Shown: positions 55,448 through 64,000 of the stretch, one piece after another
Layout: each line of letters begins with the position of its first letter
How positions within the stretch are numbered: position 1 is the first letter of the stretch
Source: Ischnura elegans
Lineage: Eukaryota > Arthropoda > Insecta > Odonata > Coenagrionidae
Direction: 5' to 3'
DNA: 64,000 bases
Assembly: GCF_921293095.1 (NCBI RefSeq)
Contig: NC_060259.1
Coordinates: 3,720,001 to 3,784,000, forward strand
Translations under genes and position numbers: made by a program
Notes under the pieces: model-generated
What the model was told of the DNA's origin: nothing
The model's database searches: none
What the model saw: the letters and a program-made list of their open reading frames with translations, nothing else

Positions 55448-58400
55448 ATGGAAGCAGAAAGGCCAAAGAAAAAAAGAAAATCACGAAATGAATACAGAAA
55501 AGAAAAATACGATAGGCAGAGGGAAAAACTTGCTCAAAATTTGCCAAAGATAACAACTTTTTATGGTCATGGTTTACAGCCAAGTTATTCTTCCAATGCT
55601 GATGGAGAATCTGGGAGGACTATCGAAAACTTAAAAAAAAATCTCATGTTCAGAATATTCCGTGGCGGAGGATTGCCTTGTCTACACTACACACTTAACT
55701 TAAGTGACTTCACTTAAATATATTCTTAAATGTGGTGCGGTAGCTACACTTGAGCTTTAAGTCGACTTCAGCACCGTGATTGTCTATATCGGGAAACAGT
55801 TATGTTGACAGATGAAGGTCTAGGAGAGCAATCAGTGATTCTTTGATACAAAGCTACAATTATTTGAAATAAACTTCCAAACTCCGTGAATTAACCATTT
55901 TGGATTTAGAAGGTTAAAAGGAAAGACCGATTTCAGTTCCTGAGGGAACGCTATATGGCGAGAGGTGATGGAGCCAGAGGAATTTAGAATTACTAAGCGT
56001 GACTTCGTGGAATGACATATTCATTACGTAAAGTAAAACACTTATTGCTAGTCAAATTCCACTGCTTTATTAAAACCATTGATGTTAAATTTCAACCATT
56101 AATTCCTCCCACGTCCAATGAAATCGCCATATCTTATCTCCCTCGGCATCCCTAGGACTAAAATTAAAGCCCTATACAATAGTTTCAATAAGTGTGTGGG
56201 ATGTTACTGAGTGCATTCTTTTAAGTTATTTTCGATTATGACACCATGGAAAATAAACTATGTTTTACCGGATCCTCTGCCGTCGTCTCATTGTCAGTCT
56301 TAAAATTCCTTAACACGTTTCTAAGTTTTATAAATCGAGTTTCACCGTGAGCAACAGGCATAGCAATTAGTTTTCACGGAAATAAAACCAACAATAAGAT
56401 GAGAAACACTACAAAATAAATTCGTCGAATTAATATCCCCAACACTAGAAATTAACTAACGAAATAGAACGCTCAATAACCACATCATACAATACAGCAC
56501 AACTTAGAACATAATCAACGGGATGATGTGAGATGGGTATTATGTGCCATTTACAACACATGAAGAGCTTCAACCGTGCGGAAACAGTTGCCTACGCAAT
56601 TTAAGTTGGGTTCTAAGATGACTTAAGTGGAGGTGTACTTAAATGAAGCTGGTGACACCTACACTACCAACTTAAATACAGAGCCAACTTAAGTAGTCAC
56701 TTAAGTTACTAGTGTAGACCCGGCAGATGACCCGGGGAGTGATATTCAAGTGGATTTGTTAGTTTCCGAAGTGAAAGTAGTACAGCCAAGTGAACCGGCA
56801 GCAGCGACAGATAAAACAGACAATGAAGTTTCACTGACAGTACAGAGTCAAACAAATGAAGAGTTAATGTTGGACAACGAAAATGACAAGTACTATATAA
56901 AGCCAAATCGGACAGACTTGGACATTGCTTCGTTTTTCCAGTTTCATCCTGTTCAGTTTGACAGAAACGCCAAACGACTGCCTTTTAGTGAAAGCATTTT
57001 CACGGTAGATATTGATGGCGAAAAAATTAAACGCAGCTGGCTTACTTACAACACTAGTTCAAAAAAGTTGTTTTGCAGTATATGCTTAGTTTTTACGGAT
57101 TGTTCATCAGTTTTCTGCCAGGGGTTTGACCGTTACAGACATTTGACACAAACTGTACTTGAACATGAGGCTTCAGTATCACACAAAGAATCAGTTAAGG
57201 CTAAGGTGGCGCATGACAGGGGATCGACCATCGACAAGCAAATTTTTGAGAAACAGCTTGCAAAAAGACAAAAAGAAGTATTTGATCGAAGGTAAGTGGT
57301 GTCTGCTATTATAGATGTTATAAAACTTATTGGAAAACAAGGCCTTGCTTATAGGGCATCAGAAGAAAGTGCCCATTCCCTTGATAACCATTCATTGAAC
57401 CATGGAAATTTTTTAGATATAATCCTTCTTCTCTGCAATTATGACAGAAACTTAGAAAATCATGTGCAAAAAACCATTCAAACGAGTAAAGCTGCGTTAA
57501 AATCAGCAGACGATGATATTTCTAAAGCCAGAGGAAGGGGAAGCCAGGTGACATTTCTGAGTAAAACCACCGTTAATAAAATAATGAGCATTATAAAATG
57601 TTTGATCTAATCAATTATCGCTCATGCAGCAAAGCAAGCTATGTCGTACTCTGTTTTAATGGACTCAACTACAGATGTCTCTGGTTTTGACCAATGTGTC
57701 GTTGTTTTACGATACGTGTTGGGAACGGAAGTAGAAGAAAGAATTTTTGGCTTACAGAACGTGCAGTCGTCGTCAACAGGAGAAAGTTTATTCAAGACAT
57801 TTACCGAAGTAATAAGAGAAGCAGGACTTGATATCAACAACTGCATTGCTCATTTGATGGAGCTGCCAACATGAGTGGTCAATATAAGGGTGTTTCAGCC
57901 AGGCTGCAAGAGCAGATCCCACACCACATTCATACGTGGTGTTATTCCCAATCCCTAAACTTGGTTATGGTAGACACATCACAAGTTGTGACGGCTTCGA
58001 TTTCGTTTTTTGGTTTACTGCAGCAAACTCAAGTGTTTTTAAGGGAATCTCACGAGAGACTAGATATTTATTTGGAGCAACATCCAAGTTATAGGTTGGG
58101 TGCTATTGGTGCAACTAGATGGAGATCAAAGAGTGACGCCACTTCCAAGATCTTTGGCTATTTCCAAAACTGGATGAAATTGGCGGAAGATGAAGGAAAA
58201 CAACCTAAAACTCTGTACATAGAGTTGATCATTTCTCTTTCTATCGTGGCAAATACCCAAGAATTTAGTTCCAAAACAAGAAATTAAGCAAACAGTCGTC
58301 TTCAAAAGTTTTTGTCGTTCGAAACAATCCTAACTGCTACGATGTTCTTGATTATTTTCAAATCAACAACGCCTTTGTCGGGCTATCTTCAAACAAAAAA

Positions 58401-59361
58401 TTTAGATTATGCACAGGCTTGAATTTGATTTCATCAGCTCAAGACAGTCTTAAGAGAATAAGAGAAGAGTTTTCAGGCATTGTCCATGCTGCAAAAAACT
58501 TTGTCAAGTTCATGTCAAAAAGTCTGGTTAATAAAATCGAAGAAAATCCAATTTTGGATCAATATTCCAACAACATCAGCTTAGAGAGTGAATTGCCAGC
58601 CAGAAGACAGAAAAAACGGAAAAAAATGCCATATGCAATAAGTGATGAGGTCGTAGAAACTCCATTCAGCAGTGAAGAGAGTTTTAAAGTTAATGTGTTT
58701 TATGTGGTTGTTGACCAAATTAACGCCAGTATGGAAGCAAGGTTTTCTGATCAAAATCGGGTTTATCAAGATCTTTCATGCTTTGATCCTGTAAGATTCT
58801 CTGAGTTAAGAACAAATAGAATACCAGAACATGCATTGGAAAAAATATGCTCTGTGATCCCCAACATTGACAAAGGCAATCTGAATCCTCAAAAGGAAGA
58901 ACTGGAATCCTTTATTGAGCAATGGCCAATCTTTAATATGAATTTATAAGATCACTTTCAGAAGGACTCTGAGTGACATTGACGTGAATTTAAGTTCTAA
59001 ATCAGAAGATGAAGATGAATAAATAATTTGGTCTAAAAGCAACAACAAATGCCACTCCTGTATTAAATGTGCATACAAGGTACTTTATCGGTACAATATG
59101 TACTCATTAATGTATCCGCAACTCCATAAGGCTTACAAGCTCCTTTTGACAATACCGATGACCCAAGTGAGCTGCGAACGTGCATTTTCAAAGCTCAAGC
59201 TCATAAAATCGAGAATTCGTTCATCCATGAGCAATGAGAATTTGGAAGCTCTCCTCTTGATGCAGTCGGAACGAGAATTAGTCACAAAGATAAGCAATGA
59301 AGAAATTATAGATAAACTCTGTTTCCGAAGCAAGGAAATTAAGCGCCTACTTTCCTTCTGA
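55448..59361 (+). pseudogene. hAT transposase (ZMYM/DUF4371 type), decayed
   Basis: The start is MEAERPKKKRKSRNEYRK. After the insertion 55674-56725, a TTF-type zinc finger region follows (RSWLTYNTSSKKLFCSICLV with ...F.GF.RYRHLTQ..LEHEAS..H). DUF4371 comes next (MSYSVLMDSTTDVSGFDQCV), then GATRWRSKSDA, then a hAT dimerisation domain (LLLTIPMTQVSCERAFSKLK, LIKSRIRSSM) ending at 59361. Lesions are TAA at 57293-57295 and 57608-57610, a frameshift near 57860 (SFDGAANMSG in the new frame), stops near 58285, and a lost base in the expected AQAWNLI near 58417. Intact relatives cut and paste hAT elements with 8-bp duplications. It is dead here. Confidence 0.85.
55674..56725. mobile_element. Inverted-repeat element inserted in the hAT gene, ACTTAAGT words
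   Basis: The left end TGCCTTGTCTACACTA and the right-end inverse TGCCGGGTCTACACTA form the terminal repeat. Inside both ends are ACTTAAGTGACT and CTTAAAT words. It interrupts the hAT open frame between residues in the N-terminal part. GAT is present on both outer sides (55671-55673 and 56726-56728), a possible 3-bp duplication. No protein is present in the centre. It could be PIF/Harbinger-like. Confidence 0.65.
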
Positions 59362-59933
59362 TAATTAAAGTGGGCTCCAAAAAAGTGGCCTTCACAATAA
59401 TTAGTGATAACTTCAGTTTTCAGAGGCTGCTTTGTATTTATACAAAGATATGTTTCATTTTGTATTAGTTTTATTTCATAAAACAGTTGAATACGTCTCT
59501 TGTTTCATGTACGATTTGGATTGCATAAATGTATACATAAATAAAACCCATTTATAGCCTTAATTTTACTTACAAGTTTTATCTTTTCCATTATTCAAAC
59601 ATTGTAAATAGTGGCTGTAGTGTAATTTGTAATATTAATAATGAATATCTTTGAAAATATTAAAATATAAAATATTTAGAATATATCCATGTTAAGTAGA
59701 AGCCAATTACACATGATCATTTGGAGTATTCACTTGTTAAATTAGCGTACCTTCTATCGCATACGCGTTGTAATAGTTAAATAACTTTTTTGAAACCATT
59801 GCAAAAAAATACCCTATTTTTTCAAAATTTACTTTTTGAATTTTAAAGCAATATCCCACAGCCCTACCCTCGGACTGCGCCCTTTCTTAAGTTGAAGGCA
59901 GCGCCCTTTTAGAGGTCCCAGTCCGGCCCTGCT
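59362..59933 (+). mobile_element. hAT 3' untranslated part and right terminus
   Basis: AT-rich 3' flank of the transposase, ending in a sequence whose reverse complement begins CAGGGCCGGACTGGGACC, a hAT-type terminal repeat. The matching left terminus was not found upstream of 55448. Confidence 0.6.
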
Positions 59934-60129
59934 TTGGTGTATTTAACAATACAAAAAATGGTGAACAAGACCATTGCTTGTCATACTTCACAAGGTAGCA
60001 GCAAACTTTATATTTAAAAACAAGAGCAGAATGCACTGAATAGTAGAGGCCTTCACGTTGTATTATTAAGGATATTAGTTAAGATATTATTAGGATATTA
60101 ATTAAGGATTTTTACTCCTCAACCACAAA

Positions 60130-60860
60130 TGACAAAGGATTGTGGCGACGTCTGAAGTATGTAGGACAACCCTCTATTAAAATAGGAAATTTTCTCAAAG
60201 AAATGAACATTCATCCGGCTTATTACAATAACAGGAATCTAAAAAGCTTGCTTCCACCCATCAAAGACTCCATAAACCCAGCCTTCCATAGTGGGGTTTA
60301 CCAACTAAAATACAGTGATTGTGACGCCAAATACGTGGGACAAACGGGGAGAAACCTAGCCATTAGAGGCGAAGAACACAGACGAGACTACATCAAGAAA
60401 ACGGGGATGTCCCAGTTTGCCTCCCACCTCCTTGAAGAAGGACATCAGGCGGATTTCACCCCGGAGTTGCTGCACCTTGTGAAGAAAGGGTCACAAATGG
60501 ACATCAGGGAGCAACTGGAAATTTTAAGAATAGTCAAAAAGAAAGAGCCCATCACTAATGACCACCTTTTCCCATTCCACTCCCCCCTCCTGGACATCCC
60601 AATTTTGCACCCGAAAAATAATCCCCATGACGCTAACCTATGCCGCCTTCCCTAAGTACGCTTCCTTTCCCTTTCCTCTCCCCCCCCCTTCCTAGGGCTT
60701 TCCATATTCCCTCACTTCTACTCTCCACCCCTTTCCCCTCCCCCCCTTCCACTCTTCCCCCTTTTTGGTATATAACCCACAACGACGCTACTTGTATTGC
60801 TAGTCCTATGAATATGATACAGTGTATCGAAACTAGTCAGGAAAATAGTTCCAAATTGTA
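60130..60860 (+). mobile_element. Penelope-like element 3' part
   Basis: Contains the GIY-YIG endonuclease end and a 3' UTR. The UTR contains GATACAGTGTATCGAAACTA and AAACAGCAAAGTTTTTC. These words recur, diverged, in the palindrome at 62598-62765 (GATACGCTGTATCGAAACCG, AAACAGCTAAGTGTTTTC), which links those foldbacks to Penelope pseudo-LTRs. The reverse transcriptase is absent: 5'-truncated. Confidence 0.75.
60140..60655 (+). pseudogene. GIY-YIG endonuclease domain of a Penelope-like element
   Basis: A 171-codon frame contains SGVYQLKYSDCDAKYVGQTG, the GVY and YVG versions of the GIY and YIG strands, followed by RNLAIRGEEHRRD (conserved Arg and His). FASHLLEEGHQADF and MDIREQLEILRIVKKKEPIT complete the domain. 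In full elements this nuclease nicks DNA to prime reverse transcription. The start codon given is only where the visible frame begins; upstream text (LWRRLKYVGQPSIKIGNFLK) is in the same family style. The stop is at 60655. Confidence 0.85.
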
Positions 60861-62229
60861 GAAACAGCAAAGTTTTTCATTCACAAATCACAAGAGCAGA
60901 ACAATTAATTTTAACATTGAAATGATATTTAATTGGAGGGTTGCATTATTATAAGTATTTTCCTTCAGCTCTACAAATCAGTGATTAGAGAATCAACAAA
61001 AATATACTATTGCGACCACCCTTATGCCAAATAGGTGAAACAATTTTATTAGTAGACAGATACAAGAATAATATCCCCAAAACACCATTTATGAGGATAT
61101 AAAAATATGAATGAATCCTTTCCAGCAGTAACCCCAACAACACACATTTGGATATACATATGTATTTATATTGTATTTTCATGGGTCACATACATATGTT
61201 TTTTTGTTATGTATTACATATGCGATACATATGTATTATTGAATGTATTTCCTTTGTATTCATACATATGTACAAGTGGTACGTGTTACACGATAAATAC
61301 ATTTGTATTTTCGTGTATTTTTTAAATTTGAGTACTTATGTAATTGTGGTCAAAAATACACAAAAAATACAAATGTATTTATCGTGTAGCACGTGCCACT
61401 TTTGCATATGTATGAATACAGAGGAAATACATATGTAAATGTGGTTAAAATTATACAAAATATACATTATGTATATTTCCTGTAATGTTTGAGAGGTGGA
61501 TTTTCGTGGCGTCTTGTGAAATGTTCATAAACATTTTTTCCAGAAATAATATGTTCACAACAAACGCCAGATTTCCTTATTTTAATGATCATTCATCCAT
61601 TCGAATTTATACCCAGAAAGCTTAAAAATAAATCATATACTGGTCGATGTGAGCAAGGGTAGTAAAGATGGCGTCCATATTTATGTTAATTTGTAAATGC
61701 ACGCGAAATACAGACGTATTACATATGTAAAATTCAGTTTCCATCCGCGAAATATACACATGGAAAAATGGTTCACAATACATGAAAAATACAATTAAAA
61801 TAGTTCTTGCACAGAGCAAAAGTAAAAGCGAAGTTTAAGTTTTTAAGCAATATTTTAATATTACTGTTTAAAAACAAAAAAATTAAATTCTCAATTCTGC
61901 GCCTCCACTGCCGCAATAAGCTAGGGAAGTGAGTGGGAGCGATGCAGTTATAATCTCGTTAACAGTTAAGCTCGGCATTTCGTTCGAGACTACGAGAACG
62001 TGCTGTAGGAGGAACTCCGGCATCTATGCTAATAACCTAAAGGAAATCCGTACCTACTTAACTAGCTACTGATGTATAGTTAATTTTATATTTGTTTGTA
62101 TTATTATACGTATTGGAAGAATAGACATAGTGTTTTAATTAGTGATGGGCAAAGTCGATCATTTTAGTGATTCAATCATTTTGACTCGGGTCACATAAGT
62201 GATTCAATCAATTGATTCAATCACTATGA

Positions 62230-62345
62230 TCGAACTCAAATGAATCAAGATCGAAAAGACTCAAAGGAATCAAGATCGAAAAGACTCAAAGGAGTCATGA
62301 TTGAAAAGACTCAAAAGGAATCAAGATCGAAAAGACTCAATCAAT
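62230..62345. repeat. ~26-bp tandem repeat in the hAT element
   Basis: GAATCAAGATCGAAAAGACT followed by CAAAG repeats four times with small changes. Confidence 0.9.
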
Positions 62346-62597
62346 GGATGTAATAAATCACTTTGAATAATCGAATAAATACTGCCTCATCTGCGAAGAG
62401 CATTGGTAACGCTGATATCCATATTATCATTTCATATACTATTTTGATTGTGAATTCCTAGATGAGTAAATTAGATTGCAAAAATGAAGGAAGTAGTGTC
62501 ATCAAAATATTTGGGAAGGCAAAACTGCCACAGTTTCTTAACACTAATAAAATAAATGCGATGGTGGTTGGCGTAACATGGTGAAACTCTTTCATGA

Positions 62598-62765
62598 TGC
62601 ACAAAGGTTAAGAAAACACTTAGCTGTTTCACAAAATAAAATATATTGCGACCGGTTTCGATACAGCGTATCATCATCTGGCCAGATGATGATACGCTGT
62701 ATCGAAACCGGTCGCAATATATTTTATTTTGTGAAACAGCTAAGTGTTTTCTTAACCTTTGTGCA
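62598..62765. repeat. Perfect 168-bp palindrome, Penelope-associated
   Basis: The 84 bases 62598-62681 are the exact reverse complement of 62682-62765, with no loop. Each arm holds GATACGCTGTATCGAAACCG, GTCGCAATATATTTTATTTT and AAACAGCTAAGTG. It is nested in the hAT element. The arm text resembles the 3' UTR of the Penelope-like fragment at about 60815-60860. Confidence 0.95.
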
Positions 62766-64000
62766 ACTATTAAAATAATTTCTAACTATAGTTGATCAAA
62801 ATACAACACAAAATACACCACACAGTATGCATGAATCTGATCTGCAGGATAATTTTATGAACGGCACAATAAAATGTAACCAGCTTTAACTTCTACTTCT
62901 TAACGTTCTCCTACAGGAGTCGTCTAAATATTTTCCTTTTACGTGTATTGGTGTTATTAATACTGATAACTGCTGGAAAACATTTAAGAAAAAGATTACA
63001 CAAGTATTCAGTTCTTCATAACATAGTATTTAATTATCTCACAACTATTTCTGCCCTGACGAAAAGAGATCAAGCATCGATCGTTCCAAATTTTGAAACA
63101 AACCGGAAACCGAGATGATTGATATGAAACCGGAAGTCGGAGTGATTGATGATCGACTTGTTTAACGAAATGAATCATGAGTCATTTGATTCACCTAGTG
63201 ATTCAATCTTTTTGATCGAATCGTTCATGATCGACCCATCACTAGTTTTAATCGTCGATAACCGGTGCGTGTGGATTGTGTGCTCAACCCGAAGCTATAT
63301 TTTGCTGGAAATCTGCTTCAATCCCGCACGTTATTGCGATTCGTGCTAGCCAACTCCAACAGTTTCCTGTCACTGGATATAATTAAGGTAAGGTATGATT
63401 TATCTTTTATTGTGGGTGAAATGATTGATATCACTGTAAACCATGCAAGTAGTTCTCCAGTGTTTCACGAGAGTATTTTCGTACGCGTATTCTTCAATAT
63501 TTTGACTAAAGATGTGCTACTACGCGATTAAAACCTTGTATTTATTAGTAATTTGGCAAAATTACGTCGCAATTATATTGTACGCCTACATAGACTGCAG
63601 TAATTATGTTATTTGAGTATATTTGGATACAACTATTGGCGCGATGTGTTGACCATGGGCGCAAAGGGCTACAATTTTTTCTGTTCCTAATTAAGAGCAG
63701 AAAAAATTGTTTAAAGGAATGTTTTCGTTCATGTGTGAGTTGTTTTTAATCGCTGTTTATTACCACAACCTACGGTATTGTAGTTCTTGCATTCCTAGTT
63801 ATCCTATGCTTTAGTCATAACGTCGTTGACCGTAGACTTATCAGCGTAGCCTTGTCACTATAATAGATTCCCCGAAGTTCCGAACCGTTTTGCCCACTAC
63901 TTCTAATTATTTAACGAACAAGAAGTATTGGTCGGGTAATATCGGTTCCCTGAAAGCAAAATGTAATATTTCTTTCATCTTGAAATGCAGTCAATCAAGG

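Larger units (their letters stand above)
62141..63244. mobile_element. Non-autonomous hAT element, 1104 bp, perfect 8-bp duplication
   Basis: The ends are TAGTGATGGGCAAAGTCGAT and ATCATGAACG-style subterminal text closing at CGACCCATCACTA. GTTTTAAT is duplicated exactly outside (62133-62140 and 63245-63252). Copy 1 of element A has the single, uninterrupted site ATTAAAAC at 35000-35007. GATTCAATCA words are subterminal. No transposase is present. Confidence 0.95.
61132..64000 (-). mobile_element. Outer element A, copy 2 (inverted), cut by the window end
   Basis: This is the reverse complement of 38927-34240, starting CCCCAACAACACACATTTGG. Landmarks in both copies are TACATATGTA words, the frame FFMYCEPFFHVYISR, CGGCATTTCGTTCGAGACTA, and TGCTCAACCCGAAGC. 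It lacks the pogo element (empty TA site at 61191-61192) and about 190 bp equivalent to 34580-34760. It carries a hAT insertion (62141-63244). It continues past 64000. Confidence 0.88.

Noticed and set aside
61622-61819. FFMYCEPFFHVYISR frame as a gene
   Set aside because: It is conserved between the two A copies only because the DNA is duplicated; it has no domain and no intact start or splice context.

Overview
This window is eukaryotic, almost certainly from an insect with a large, transposon-rich genome. The evidence is a split GAPDH gene with GT-AG introns and insect-like protein sequence, long AT-rich introns, and a dense mix of element types typical of arthropods: hAT, pogo/Tigger, THAP-associated DNA elements, Gypsy, non-LTR elements, Penelope-like elements and a tRNA-derived SINE. 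Apart from GAPDH I found no intact cellular gene. I could not name the species.

Layout. 1-9.3 kb: gene-poor AT-rich DNA with one small inverted-repeat element (210-719) and a foldback (1104-1258). 9.3-19.2 kb: the GAPDH gene on the + strand, with a non-coding first exon and seven coding exons giving 335 residues. Its 4.8 kb fourth coding intron holds foreign DNA, including a THAP-type zinc finger remnant. 19.2-24.4 kb: 3' flank with fragments of Penelope, hAT-like and Gypsy sequence.

24.4-38.9 kb is a nest of elements. An outer element (about 24409-38927) appears to contain element B (25258-30715, decayed DUF4806-like gene), element C (31039-33860, THAP-domain gene) and a pogo/Tigger-type transposon (35929-38866). 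A second, inverted copy of the outer element starts at 61132 and runs off the window. It preserves the empty target site of the pogo insertion. Conversely, the first copy preserves the empty site of a hAT insertion found in the second copy. The order of events can therefore be read directly.

39.4-48 kb: element D, a minisatellite-like element (39452-41145); a Gypsy pol end interrupted by an apparent solo LTR; SINE copies; and an element with about 400 bp inverted arms. 48.1-55.2 kb: a 7 kb unit flanked by 10-bp direct repeats, containing a hAT miniature element with a perfect 8-bp target duplication, a 5'-truncated non-LTR reverse transcriptase and a Tigger end. 55.4-59.9 kb: a decayed hAT transposase (ZMYM/DUF4371 type) interrupted by another inverted-repeat element. 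60.1-60.9 kb: the GIY-YIG endonuclease end of a Penelope-like element.

Most interesting pattern. A, B, C and D start CCC..., three of them (B, C, D) are flanked by a clear 2-bp TA or AT duplication, and each carries its own private word (usually a 6-bp palindrome) repeated in both subterminal regions. B and C carry small genes with DUF4806-like or THAP domains and no visible transposase. This looks like a diversified family of elements with family-specific end codes. Assignment to a known superfamily (ISL2EU-like is one candidate) is inference.
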